A stretch of DNA of 64,000 nt from Mytilinidion resinicola (GCF_010093595.1 NW_022985440.1:89215-153214), one strand, 5' to 3'; positions 23,331 to 35,265 are shown, numbered from the stretch's first letter. Notes: generated by a model from the letters alone, not told the origin. A program made the numbers and translations.

Positions 23331-26300
23331 CTACAAATACAGTGATGCGCAATTGCAGATGTCCCTACCGCACCGTTAGCTCAATCTCACCAATGCAGGC
23401 ATATGGAATCGACATACCTCTTAATGGCCTGCTGCGCTTCTTGCATCTTCGAGAACAGGACGGGGTCTCCGATTATCCTCGCGGCATTCTTGACCTCTCG
23501 GCACGTCTCATCCAGCCGTGTAATCACTCGCACGATGGTGCCCTCCATGACATCCGTCAGGTCTGTGATCCGGTTGAAAGACATGCCCCTCGCCCACTCG
23601 TAGACGACCTCCACCATCCCAAAGCGCGGTCTGCTCACGAAGTCGTTCGAGTCGTCCGCCGACAGGATCACCTGGTGGAAAGTCTGTATCTGGTTGACCT
23701 TCTCCGCAATCTCGACAATCTTGTCTCTGCCCTTCTCCAAGCTCGTCGTCAGGGTTGGTACTACGTCCGTCTTCTCCTGGAACACAAACGCCGACAACAA
23801 GGCCACGATCTCTTCCGGCTCGTATTGTGCCAAGACGTTCTCCAGGATCAGTTCTGTAAGTACAAGCTCGTCGGCAGAGTGGATCTCGCAAGCAACCTTT
23901 CCTTTGAGCTCCACTCTAGAATTTGAGTCGATGAAACCAACGTCTTTGAGGACTGATATCCGCTGCTCGTAGTCCGGCAGCAGCTGGAGGTTCTGATCTG
24001 ACATGAGCTGTCGTAGCTGCGCGATGTTCTCCTGGATAATCCATTCGTCGTGTTGCATGGCGAAATGCTTGGGGAAGTTGGGACACGTCAGACATGCGCC
24101 GGACTGTGCAACTTCTCCTTCTCTCTTCCGCGCGTCAGCGGCCTCGCGAAAATGGAGGTTCTTGATCCTATCCCAAGTGTTGGTTTCATCCCAGTCCTGG
24201 TATGCCCACGACTTGCACAGCGGCATGAATTGGTTTCGTGCGAGTTCTAGGGCGTCTTTCCTCTTGTTGAGATTCTTGGCCGTTTCAGGGACGTCAACGA
24301 TAGTTCGCGTTACGCATTCAATCTCGCTGAGAGGAACAAAGACTACTTTGAGTATCATGTCGGATTCTTCGGCAGGCAATGAGTTGAAGTGTTTGGCGAA
24401 GCTGGGGAGATAAGGGAGTAGGTCGCTGGGTAGTCGTTTGCTATTAGTGCTTATTTCGAGCACTTGCACGGTAGGCTCAGCTTCTTTACTGTTGTTGATA
24501 CCCTCACGTAGCAGCATCCCGGCGGTGCGTACTCCGTCCTATGCCACTTAGTACGAATTCAACTGAATGCTCGGGTCAGTAACATACCTTTTTGTAGACT
24601 ATTAGTCGCTTAGCACCAAAGCATTTTCGTCCAAGTGGATTCCCCAACGCAGATAAATAAAGTTCAGTTGTAAGGCGCTGGTAATTCATGCATGCTCGAT
24701 GAACCTGTTCAAGGTCGATGTCGCATATGTCGCAGGGCTCGCGCTTGATCTTTGCCAAATCCGCTTCTGAAAGCTTGACCTTATTCTCGTGTTCAGGTAA
24801 TAGTGCCTGAGTGGCATTTTCGCTGAAGCTTCGCTTGATCATCTCCTCGATCTTTAAAGCTTCGACGCGAAGTAGATTCAAGATCATGTTGTAAGTGAGC
24901 CTGAACTGCGAACGCAGCTTCGTAGGATCTCCCAAGATCATCTGTCTCAATCTCGCCACTGGTGGGGCTTCTTCTGCACCGGGACTGACGATGATGACCG
25001 AACCGACAGGATCAAGGCCTCTCCGTCCAGCTCTCCCAGCCATCTGGGTATATTCGCCAGGCAAAAGGTCTCGGAACTGGCGGCCGTCATGCTTTCGGAA
25101 GCCAGAGAAGACTACTGTTCTCGTTGGAAGATTCAGGCCCATGGCAAATGTTTCCGTCGCGAACAGAACTTTGACTAATGTCTTTGCAAAGAGTATCTCT
25201 ACGACTTCCTTGACAATTGGTAGCATTCCCCCGTGATGGACCGCAATGCCTCGGGCTAGTAATTCTCTCAAACGTCTAATCTGAGGTAGTACTCGATCCT
25301 CCGGCTTAAGTCGAGCAAGCGACTTTTCGATAGTCATATGTATAGCACTCTTCTCTGCCGCCGTGCAGTAGTCCAGATTCGACAGTGCGTCGGCGTTTTC
25401 TTCGCAACGCTTTTTAGAAAACACGAATATGCAAGCTGGTAGTAGTTCCTTGGTACGCAAATGCTGAATGAGATGCACCCAGATATTCCTGTCTTGGGCA
25501 GCCGTTGTTCTGCCTCCTCCTCGTCCGGTTCTGGCAATGTTGCCACGACCACGCGCAGCAGGAGGGCCTTGTCCGCGTTGTTGTGGGCCTCCTCTACCCG
25601 CCCCACCTCGTTGGGCGCCTCCTCGTTGATTTGGGCCTCTGCCGCCGCCTCGTTGGTTGCCGCCTCCACGTGTGGGAGCCGCCTCTTCTTTTGCTGCCAG
25701 AGCTTTGATCTTGTCTTTTCCAGACAGAGCATCATTGGCCTCTTTCCATCCGGCATCGAGGAACTTCTTATCCGCAGTAACAATCTTGTGCATGGCTTTG
25801 TTTGCCCAGAGAAAGTGCTCTAGTGGTACTGGCCGTTTTGGTGTAGAGATGACATATATGTCCTTCTTCTTCGTCCTGCCTACCCAAGAAGCGAATTCGT
25901 AGGTATTGGGAACTGTGGCGGAGAGCAGAATCAGAGTGACGTGCTCAGGGAGCATGATGATGACCTCCTCCCACACCACGCCACGTTCCAGATCGTTGAC
26001 ATAGTGCACCTCGTCGAAGATGACAAACTCGACATCTCTGATCAAGTCCGCACCGCGATAGAGCATGCTCCGAAGAATCTCGGTGGTCATGATCAAGCAG
26101 CTTGCTTCAGGTCGGATCTGAATATCTCCGGTAAGGATTCCGACGTCGTCAAATATCAACCGAAAGTCTCGGAACTTCTGATTACTCAAGGCTTTGATAG
26201 GTGAAGTGTAGATAGCCTTGGTCATTCGCTTCGCGGCCAGTGCAATTGCGTATTCTGCTACCACCGTCTTGCCGGCAGAGGTATGTGCAGCTACAAAGAC

Positions 26301-27311
26301 CGAGTCGCCGTTTTCGAGATGGTACACGGCTTCTTTTTGGAACGTATCCAGCTCAAACGGCCACTCTCTTGCCATATCGGGTACTAGTTCTTTGAAATTG
26401 GTGATCTCCCGGTTGATGTCTACCATATGGGCCCATTCTCTTCCGCCTTTCTTGCCGCTACCCACGAGAGTTCCATGTGGAGCTAGAGCTGGGAACTCAA
26501 CCGGAAGCAAGGAATCGATCTCTTCATCCCCATCTGCGTCAGTGCCATCAACAATGCCGGGCTTTTCGGCGTCGCTGGCTAATAATGCTTCCGTCTCATC
26601 TTCGTTCGGCTCATCCGTCTCTGAGACCGGTGCCGGCTCTTCTTCTAGAGTTTCTTCCACCTCTTTTGCTGCCTTCTGGTCACTTGAAGGTTTCTTCGTG
26701 AAGTCTAAACCCCGCGTAAAGCCTGGCGGTACCTCGAGCAAGCCGCCTTCAACTCCGAAGTTGATTACGCGGTCAAGACCACCACTCTTTTTCGATACTC
26801 CACCTTCTTGACGCAAGATGGCCTCGTCCTCTAACGCCGCTATAGCTTCAACGCCGTCCAAACCTCCTGGGGCGAAGGGAAAGAACCCCGCAGCGCCACG
26901 GACAAAATCAGCTCTATTGGCAGGCTTCCGTAACAGAGAAGTCGAGTTCTTTGCAGTGGCTGAGTTGGCTGGGACAGTGATTTCTTTATATCCAGTTACT
27001 CGGCCCTCAAGGCCTTCACGGGTAAAGCGGATAATAGTCCGCGTCTGCGTTGGGGCAATTTCGAACAGATCGGAGTAGTTTGTGGAGACCTCCCACCGTT
27101 GCTGGAGCTCGTTCAACCATGGCGTGTTGAATGATGTTGACGGAGATAGGAACCCTTTCTCGAGATTCTGTTTCACCTCTTCCTTCGTTTTCCTTGATCG
27201 TTTGCGAGGCCGTTGCTCATCTAGGATTGTGTCGATCCAGGTTGGATCCTCCGTGCCAAGAGATTGAGCGGTAAGGTGCAGCTTGGTCATGGCGCCTGGG
27301 AGGTCCTCCAT
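23331..27311 (-). CDS. SKI2: Ski2-type RNA helicase of the SKI/exosome complex
   Basis: Three exons (27311-24588, 24538-23418, 23364-23331) give 1292 aa, the length of yeast Ski2. The 34 nt last exon is needed to give the conserved ending AIKRDI...ASLYL. Visible: the N-terminal Ski2 segment (PPGFTRGLDF, as in Ski3-binding regions), Walker A AAHTSAGKT near residue 345, DEVH box near 433, SATVPNTYEFASWVGR (motif III), and the second RecA lobe with FSGFRKHDGRQFRDLLPGEYTQMAGRAGRRG. The helical-bundle C terminus has YEWARGMSF and LDETCREVKNAA. Between the RecA lobes, residues about 548-601 are an RGG/RGP-rich insert. Ski2 unwinds mRNA and feeds it with Ski3 and Ski8 into the cytoplasmic exosome for 3'-5' decay. 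MTR4 is less likely given the N-terminal region and ending. Confidence 0.93.
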
Positions 27312-27690
27312 GCTGGCTGGGTGTCTTGTGTTGGAGCGAGCTATGGAGTACTGCTTAAAGGTTGTGGGTTTGGCGGCTGCCTCTTATGCATGTCTGACGC
27401 TAACTGGAAGGAAGATGAGTGGCTGAGGTGGCATGGGGCGGTGCATTCACGTGACGAGCTGGAATTCTACTACATTCACTTCGTTGAATCCTCGTCCCCG
27501 TACATGCCACACAGCGTAGTCCCTAGTTGTTCATGCAAGGCGAGAACAGCCAAATTCGAAGAGCTTTCCACAACAATGGCAACAACAAATGCTATTTTGG
27601 CACGAGCTTAAGTCCCTAGCACTCCCTTCTAAAACATCACTTCAAAAGCAAGCTCCCAACACATCGATCACACTCAAACCATTGAGCTCT
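27312..27690. promoter_or_regulatory. Ski2 promoter region
   Basis: About 380 bases between the Ski2 start codon and the stop of the small zinc-ribbon gene upstream. It should hold the Ski2 promoter and the 3' end of the neighbour. No specific motif is recognised. Confidence 0.4.
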
Positions 27691-28074
27691 TCAGTTCGCT
27701 TCCCAGCAATCATTGCAGATCTTATGTGTACAATTATCCGTCTTATTCGTGCATTGACCGACAAAAGCACCGTTGATGACCCCGCATTTGCAACAAGTCC
27801 ACTCCCACCCTTCACGAGCTCCGCGAACTTGAAAGGCTTCAGCCTGCGAATTTGGGGCGGTGAGAGTTGGGCGAGCTGGTGATTGATGAGGCTGGCCCTG
27901 ATGTAAAGAATTCGATGGTACTATTACTTACGCAGGGGTAGAGTCATGGTGGCTATATAAAGCTTGGATGCGAATGTGGTTGTCGAATGGAGAGGTATTG
28001 ACTTCGTTCCTCAGAGCCTTAAACTTGGGGAAGCCGATGTCTTTATGTCCTCCACTAGCCGTCGAACCAATCAT
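27691..28074 (-). CDS. Small zinc-ribbon-like fungal protein (gene model uncertain)
   Basis: The last exon (about 27843-27691) is convincing: AEAFQVRGAREGWEWTCCKC followed by GVINGAFVGQCTNK and CTHKICNDCW, a cysteine-rich pattern (CxxC...C...C...CxxC) like the small zinc-binding proteins common in Pezizomycotina. A likely first exon is 28074-27932 (starts MIGSTASGGHKDIGFPKFK, ends HHDSTPA before a strong GTAAGT donor). However, the standard GT-AG join to the acceptor before 27843 puts the zinc exon in the wrong frame by one base. A weaker donor inside exon 1 (after ...ALRNE) would be in phase. The alternatives are a non-standard splice, a missed exon, a frameshift or a base error. The function is unknown; the cysteines suggest zinc binding. 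Confidence 0.5.
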
Positions 28075-28552
28075 TGCGAAACAAGTGTAGTATCCATCAG
28101 GCTGAGCGCGTTCTATTTCCGGTCGAAATAAAGACGCCTTCTTCTTGGAAATAAGAGAATGGTGTAGTGGTGCTTGTTTCCACCGGACCAGGCTGCCTTA
28201 ACCTTGCAGAGAGGCCTTGGCACCTTGATCTAACTTCTTACCGGAAGGAAATTCACATAACTGATCAGAGGAGATGTAATCTAAGCAGTAGGTGCAAGTC
28301 AGAAGTAGCTCTCAATTACTCACAAGTACACCTATCTACCGCTCCCAAGGACGCTTCGCTCCACACTCAAAATCCCAAACAAACCCCAAGACGCCGCGCT
28401 ATGCCCGTTTCCCGCGCTCAACATAGGATATACGAAAGTACAAGTAAGGTATGTAATGAATCGAATTTGTCACCAGCCACAAAAAGTAACGCAACCTCTA
28501 TTAGAAAGCATATCCCGTTCCATTATCCACCTCCACCAGTCGCGATATTCTC
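28075..28552. other. Spacer between the zinc-ribbon gene and the VNX1-like gene
   Basis: About 480 bases holding the 3' end of the exchanger gene and the upstream region of the zinc-ribbon gene. A plus-strand ORF here has no family-like content. Nothing else is seen. Confidence 0.4.
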
Positions 28553-31500
28553 TCAATACGCTCTTCCGCTACTCGGCCTCCCAATCGTCTTGAAAGACAT
28601 GGACTGTACCAGGCCCCCAACCGCTAGAGTGTCCGACGCGTCCACCCCCATGCGCTCAAAGTCGTTGAAGCTGGAGAAGTAGAAACCGACGACGACGACA
28701 AGGTAGGAGAGGATGAGGATGGAGCCTTTGAAGTAGTTGCTCTTGCCTTCGCCGTACATGTAGGAGAGGAGGAAGACGCAGAGGATGACGGTTACCATGT
28801 CCCACTGGGGAAATAGGAGCGCTGGATGTAATGTTAGAGATGGCGTAATCGGTTGAGAGAAAATCGAGGTGGGGTCTCTTACTGAATGTGTGGTTGAGTA
28901 TCTTATTGGGATCAATATAGCGACCATGTATTGCGCTGTACAGCACTAGGCATGGAATCTGAAGTAGACAGACTTGCAACGCGTACGCTGAACCGATTTC
29001 CATAGACAAAGCAATGTTGCCGTTCATGGCGAAGGAGATAGCGTTCTAATTGGAGCGACATGGTTAGCGCGAATTGATCTAAATCTGGTAAAGAATAACT
29101 TACCAAAAACTCTGTCGTATTGGGAACTAGGGCGAAAAGCGTAATTCCGAGAAACTTTTCATCTATGTCAACGTTCTCAAGCACAGCATCCACCGTGCCG
29201 ACCAGAATCTCTGCTATCACCGCATACGCCAGCGTAGCAGTGAGCAGGATAACGGCACTCTTCGTTCGACTCCAATTCGGAGCATCGTGGCCCCCGGCAG
29301 CTTGTCCTTGCCCAGGCATGGTATCTTCTACGCCCTCAGCGAACGTCCCACTCCTGGTCACAGACGGTTTGTTGCCACCATGTTTCGCCGAGGTATGAGC
29401 GAGCTGAGCAGACTTGCGAGGTGCTTTGGTGGCGTCTCGAGCTGCGACTGCGGCTGCGGTTGCGGCCATTTCAGCGACATGGAGGACGAGAGTGTGGTTC
29501 TGCTCTTCCGAAAGCCCCGCAAGGTGGAGGCTGGTGTGCTCTCTGTCGTCCTCTGGGTCTCTTGGAGGAACAACGTGTGGTGTCTGGCCATCAGTGCTTC
29601 TCGTCGAGCGTGGTCTCTCCTCTGGCACCTCCCCATTTGGACCAAGACCGACCTGCTTGAACGATTGTCCTAAGATTCTTTTGTATAATTGACTGTCGCG
29701 AATATCAGATCGAGCGAGGCCTCCGGTAATTGACGTGTTTGTTGCTTGTCGAGTAAGTGTGTGTGGACCATCCAATTGCCCACTGCCGTGCATATAGCTT
29801 GCAGCCATATCCGCCTTGTCCGTTTTTTTCTCGTCTAATTCACTGCTCCAAATTACGGCTGCGTGAGTTCTTAGAGTAAATAATAAGCCTATCACGTAAG
29901 AGAGGAAGAGCATCACAGCTGCGAACCAAATATATGGTCGCACGGCTTCGATGTAAAAACGGTCATGGACAGCCGGAACTTGTGAGTAATAGCATCGCCG
30001 ACAGTCTTGTTCGTTTCCATAGTCATGCCTGATGCAAGTATGGCAGTTTAATTCGTGCTAGACGGCAATGAGCATATGTAAGCAAGTCGAGCGCTTGAGA
30101 CTTACACTTCCATAGATCTGGTAAAACAGCGTGGGACCGAAGGCTCCGATGACGGCAAACAATAGCATCGTTGAAGTTACACCGGCCGATTTGACGTTGA
30201 AGCGCTGAGTCTTCCGTTTCAAGGCCCCGAAACACATCGATAACCCGGGTAGGAACAGTATACCAGCAAATATGCTTCCGATAATGCTTCCTTCGACTAG
30301 CGCTGCCTTGCCTTTATTCAATGCCACACAATAGAGAAAAACTTCAACCACTGTTGAGAAGAAAGCGTTGATTGTGGCACCGAGACCCATTGAAGACTGC
30401 GCTGAGATTGAGGCAACGGCCTGGCCGATGAAGTACGCAAGTGGAATGATGGAGAATAGGGCCATGGCGAACACGAAGAACTGATTCGTAATCCCGATCT
30501 TGAGACCAAGTGCAACGTCGAGCACCCAATAGTCAAAGATTGTGAAGGCGACAATTGACAGTAGGTTGATGAGGAAGATGTTAGTACCGTCGATAGTATA
30601 CTTCCAGTATTTCCAGCCTACCGCGCGATAGGTGCAGAGTAGAATGGAAGAAGCTGGGTCTCCTGGTCGACGGGTGTCCGCGCTGTCTGAATGAAACGAG
30701 AGAGCTAAGGGATGTCTTCGGAGATGATCGAAGAGGAGAAGGGTGACCTTGCCCATTGGGATGGTAAAAACAAGGAGCCAACAGATTCCGGAGACGAAGA
30801 ACAGAGAAGGGGTTAGCAGCCCGTAGAACAGGAAAAAGAACACTACTCTGCCAAAATTCCATTTCCCACGTCCAAAGAGACGTCTTTTGGATTTTGCAGT
30901 ATCAGTTCGCGGAGGACTAGCGCTAGCTCTCCCAGCCCTCCCGAGGAGACTGGTAGTCTCATCAGCAGAGTCAATACTGTTCCTCCGGCGACCGATTAGA
31001 GATCTGCTAGGAGGCCCAAAGAACAGCCGACCCTCTTCAATGTCTCCACTCTGCCACTGCTCGTATTCGCTGATGCTTCTTCCTTCCCCTTCGTCCTCTT
31101 CTGCGTAGACTTCGTCTTGTATGAGCTTGACATATTTCCCAAAAGGATAGAAGAAGTATATCGCTAGATGGAAGAGAACTTTTGAGTATTCCCAGGAGCT
31201 TTGATCCAGACAGCCGAAGATAAAGCAGACGAGCGATGCCGCTCCAGCGACGACGGCTAGCCACCAGCCAAAAAGGACAGTCCAGACAATGTTGAACAAG
31301 AAAAGCCAGTTGCTGACGAACAATCCAGGGGTAGAATGAATGTCACCCTCGGCATTCTTTTGCACAGATCTGTCTTTCTTGTAGAGAGCAGGCTTCCATA
31401 TTCGTATGCCGAAGGGATGAGTGACGTTTATGGCTTCTTGGCGGTCCTTCAGCGTGAAGCTCTCTGCATCGCTGAGGTCCCCGTCATCGTCCCCGTCATC

Positions 31501-32174
31501 GTCCCCGTCATCATGTCCGCCATCGTCCTCAGCAGCCTGAGCCTCCTCTCCATCGGCCATCAAGGTCCCTTCCTCCCCAGATGAACTTGGGTTCACCTCC
31601 GGCTCGGTTGGGGCGCCTGATTGCACTTGCTCGACGGCATCCTCGCCATCTTGCGAAGCCACGGTAGCAAGTGGCGGAGGCTGCGCCGTTGTCTTCCGTC
31701 TCACTGTGGATGGCTGCCTCCTAAGCGTAGGATTCTTCGCGGGCCTTTGCTGTGGAACATCCTCGACTATCTCGTCCTCGGCATCGTCCACCGAGAACTC
31801 CTGGCCTTTATGGGGAATATGTGTCGAAGTGGCCCTCCTTCCCATGCCTGGTTTCTTAGGTTTCGCTTGTCTTTCTGGAGACGCGACGCGCTGACGATGT
31901 ACGGGGGAAGTGATAGAGCCTGTCAAGTAGTTAGTAGCTGCGCAAAAGGAGAAGCTTGAGGACTCTGACCATAGCCCGTGGGCTGCGTCTGTATGCCTTG
32001 CGGCCGCCGTCGTATCGAGTCTGCGCTCGAGGTCAGGTTTGAGTATTGTGCACCCGAACTAGCGGTGTTCCCATCGTTCGAAGACTGGGAGCTCCTCGTA
32101 GAGTTCCTCCTTGCCGGATCCGAAGACGAAGCCTCCTCTCCACCAACAGAACTGGGGCGGTTGCCGTCAACCAT
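28553..32174 (-). CDS. Vacuolar cation/H+ exchanger, VNX1-like (CaCA superfamily)
   Basis: Five exons (32174-31970, 31919-30106, 30057-29104, 29045-28883, 28821-28553) close in phase to 1134 aa, longer than yeast Vnx1 (908). The N-terminal roughly 250 residues are disordered, Ser/Arg/Pro-rich, with an Asp/Gly run (HDDGDDDGDDDGD) encoded by a short GAC/GAT repeat. The membrane part has a first hydrophobic block (VSNWLFLFNIVWTVLFGWWL), then two exchanger halves: SSMGLGATINAFFSTVVEVF, then GITLFALVPNTTEFLNAISF, the paired acidic alpha-repeat motifs of CaCA exchangers. A cysteine-rich loop (HELNCHTCIRHDYGNEQDCRRC) lies between the halves and a cytosolic insert follows. The Vnx1 class moves Na+/K+ (and weakly Ca2+) into the vacuole against protons. 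The first intron has a textbook TACTAAC branch site. It is divergent from Rpt6. Confidence 0.87.
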
Positions 32175-32884
32175 GGTGCCGAAGAGACGCGCGTGAGCTT
32201 AGTGATGTCTTGGCTGTGTTGGCTAGCTACTGGGAAGCTTATCAAGGTGTTTGTTGTGATATCAGCCTACGCCATGGAATGGCCGCGCGGGAGGGGCAGA
32301 GGGAGGCAGAATGAGGGCATATCAGGCAGACCGTCGCACGAGGAAGTCCGATGTGGGGACTTTCTGCAGCAAGAAGCAGTGTGAGCAGATGAGGATGATC
32401 ACCACCTATAGCCAGCGTAGAGACAGAGCAGGTGCACGGCCGGCTCCCCGGGAACCTTGGAAGTGAGCCACGTGCGCCTGAGCTACATCGTCGCGCAATG
32501 ACTGTATTCACACCGTGCAAACAGCGCTTGGTCGCGGTGAAGGGCTGTACGCCTGCCACCCGACATTACGGCTTCTTTCTAGTAGGCATGCATTCTCCGT
32601 GGGGAGCTGTGGATGCGGGTGGTGAACGAAGTAGACTTGTTAGAGTAAGGGCTGGTCATCGTAGGTGCCGGAGAATAGCCGTGCACAGCTACTCAACACC
32701 AAGCTGGACGCATCGCCATCACCGCCATCAGCGCCATCAGCACCACGTCCAAACCATCTGAACTCACTCAGCGCTCCACGTTGGGGTTGCTGCGCTCTAA
32801 GCTTCCTCTCTACCACCGGCTCCATACCCCCCACCCTGCTTACTCCGCAAATACAACCCGTTTCATCCTCCGCCATCCACTACC
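32175..32884. promoter_or_regulatory. Divergent promoter region, VNX1-like gene and Rpt6
   Basis: About 710 bases between two outward-facing start codons. It contains a palindromic CACGTG core near 32466-32475, the kind of site bound by bHLH factors, but one occurrence by itself proves little. I do not see a yeast-type PACE (GGTGGCAAA) proteasome element. Confidence 0.45.
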
Positions 32885-34112
32885 ATGGCGCTCGACACCT
32901 TCTTCCACAACAAGATCGAGAGCATGAAGCTCGAGATCATCCAAGGCCAAGCAGTACTCCGCCGACTAGAAGCGCAACGGAACGACTACAACTCGCGCGT
33001 GCGGTTATTACGCGAGGAGCTTGGTCTATTGCAGCAGCCTGGCTCGTACGTCGGCGAGGTGGTCAAGGTGATGGGCACGAAGAAGGTGCTGGTGAAAGTG
33101 CATCCCGAGGGGAAATATGGTGCGTGTCTCTTTGTGCTCTTCTTAAGGCCGAATCAGCTCTAACCATGTTTTTGTAGTGGTTGACATATCCGACAACGTG
33201 GACATAAGCAAACTCACCGTCGGCAAGCGAGTCACCCTGCTCAGCGACTCCTACAAGCTCGAGAAGATGCTACCATCCTCCGTCGACCCCCTCGTATCGC
33301 TGATGATGGTGGAGAAGGTGCCCGACAGCACATACGACATGATCGGAGGTCTAGACCAGCAGATCAAGGAGATCAAGGAGGTCATCGAGCTGGGCCTGCA
33401 ACATCCGGAGCTGTTCGAGTCGCTCGGTATAGCGCAACCAAAAGGTGTCCTGCTGTATGGCCCTCCAGGAACGGGAAAGACACTGCTGGCTCGTGCAGTG
33501 GCGCATCACGCCGACTGCAAGTTCATCCGAGTCAGCGGCAGCGAACTCGTGCAGAAATACATCGGTGAAGGCAGTCGCATGGTACGAGAACTTTTCGTCA
33601 TGGCCCGGGAACACGCCCCCAGCATCATCTTCATGGACGAGATCGACAGTATCGGCTCGAGTCGCGTGGAGGGAAGCTCAGGCGGAGACTCGGAGGTGCA
33701 GCGAACTATGCTGGAACTTCTCAACCAGCTGGACGGCTTCGAGCCCACCAAGAACATCAAGATCATCATGGCCACCAATCGACTGGATATCCTAGATCCC
33801 GCGTTGCTGAGACCCGGACGTATCGACAGGAAGATCGAGTTCCCGCCACCAACCGTCGAGGCTCGTGCCGACATCTTGAGGATCCATTCCCGCAGCATGA
33901 ACTTGACCCGCGGCATCAACCTCAACAAGATCGCGGAGAAAATGAACGGCTGCTCCGGCGCAGAACTGAAGGGTGTTTGCACGGAGGCCGGCATGTTCGC
34001 GCTGAGGGAGAGGCGAGTACACGTTACTCAGGAGGACTTCGACCTAGCAACCGCCAAGGTGCTCAACAAGCACGATGACAAGGCTACGAGTTTGGCGAAG
34101 CTTTGGAAGTAA
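32885..34112 (+). CDS. RPT6: 26S proteasome regulatory ATPase Rpt6 (PSMC5/Sug1)
   Basis: Two exons (32885-33119 and 33178-34112) with a 58 nt intron give 389 aa. The N-terminal coiled coil (residues about 10-50) is followed by an OB-fold ([30 protein letters not shown]) and an AAA+ domain with Walker A GPPGTGKT, Walker [13 protein letters not shown], the [18 protein letters not shown] helix and the arginine-finger segment [14 protein letters not shown]. The ending ATSLAKLWK matches the Rpt6/Sug1 LWK tail and, unlike Rpt5, lacks an HbYX motif. In the base ring Rpt6 pairs with Rpt3. Sug1 is also known for transcription-linked roles in yeast. The protein is strongly conserved, so the gene model is very secure. 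Confidence 0.96.
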
Positions 34113-34504
34113 TTGGTGGGCTCTTGGGAGAAGTGCGGAGCCTTGGGGTCTCTGCTGGCCACTTTTATATGTATTATCAAGCATAGCGAGCAAGGATAAT
34201 TAGATCATTTGGGTTTTGATGATCCAGGATTCTATTTTCTCCGCATAACGTACACGTTCTAGGTCATGGGGTGGTGCGGCCTTTAAGCAGTAGATGCTAC
34301 AGCGTCCGAGGTACCCCGGCATCTGTACTGAGCATTCGACACGTCTGCTGTGAAGTTGATGCTACATTTTCAAAAGGGAACTAGTAATCACACACACCCT
34401 TTTTAGTAAACGCACATGCCCCCTCCCGTCCGATCTCCTAATTGGCTGGACTGGCCGGGTCGACTCTTGGAGCTTCCTCTCAAGTGAATAGATAAACGAG
34501 CGCA
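34113..34504. other. Rpt6 3' flank entering a gene-poor, A/T-rich zone
   Basis: About 390 bases with no open reading frame of note. The first 100 bases are likely Rpt6 3' UTR. Beyond 34.3 kb the sequence loses coding character. Confidence 0.4.
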
Positions 34505-34557
34505 GACGGTGATGCAGGCGGCGATGCAGACAGCAATGCAGGTGGCGATGCAGGCGG
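34505..34557. repeat. Degenerate 12 bp minisatellite
   Basis: About four tandem units close to GATGCAGGCGGC, with substitutions that are all G-to-A or C-to-T (for example GATGCAGACAGC, AATGCAGGTGGC). It sits at the edge of the repeat-rich interval before the inverted-repeat element. Confidence 0.7.
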
Positions 34558-34734
34558 GCCAGGCTTAATGGAAAGGAGCCTCTATAAGGTGAGGTTTTAA
34601 CAGTTTTAGCATCCTTCTATGCACGGAGGCACGGCAGGTCGCAATATAATAAAACAGAGAGACTGCGCGTATAGCTATATGTGCGGCCTCTTATGTACAG
34701 CATTATATACAGTCTTATATACGGCCTCTCTTAT

Positions 34735-35265
34735 AGGACGAGCTTAATTACCACCCCCCTTTTCTCTCCGTATCACCCCCCTTTTCTCTTGCTATAACCC
34801 CCCCAAGATTTAGCTTAGCTCCAGCCTGTAACAACTTTGTCTCACCAATTAGAAGCAGAACCACCAAGCTTTAATACGGAATCTACGTTAACCCGCGTGA
34901 CCTCACCACCTACTATACCCATCTAGCCCTGTGCCACTAGGACTGCCACGCATTTATAGAGGAGAGCATAAGGTCTACTATCTTTCTAGAACGGGCCTCT
35001 ATTTACTCCTAAGAAGGAGGTAGTTTATAGTTAAGGGCCCGGCATAAAAGCAAGCTATTTAGGCTAAATGCTTAGCTATCTAGGCACGTTCTGTTTTAAA
35101 TATAATGGCAGGTAGCAGGCTGGTATATAGCTATTAATTCGCTCTCGTGGTGTTGCAGATTTAAAGCTTTGAATTTGTAGGACAAAGTTGTTGCGGGCCG
35201 GAGCTAAGCTAAATCTAGGGGGGGTTATAGCAAGAGAAAAGGGGGGTGGTAATTTAGCTCGTCCT
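34735..35265. mobile_element. Non-autonomous terminal-inverted-repeat element (MITE-like), 531 bp
   Basis: The two ends are inverted copies. The left begins AGGACGAGCTTAATTACC and the right ends GGTAATTTAGCTCGTCCT. Similarity runs inward about 90-110 bases through a C-tract/TTTTCTC block, TTGCTATAACCCCCCC, GATTTAGCTTAGCTCC and AACAACTTTGTC. The left arm carries a 22 bp extra segment that partly duplicates its own CACCCCCCTTTTCTC block. Several differences are C/T or G/A changes at CpG positions lost in the left arm, as expected from repeat-induced point mutation or deamination; two others are transversions. The centre has no coding frame, so any movement would need a transposase from elsewhere. 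I find no clear target-site duplication (flanks TTAT and TTAA). Confidence 0.7.

Noticed and set aside
23387..23418. Ski2 ending as IKRYVDSICLHW by reading through the last donor
   Set aside because: Splicing at 23418 to 23364 restores the conserved DI...ASLYL ending and a stop, which fits the family much better.
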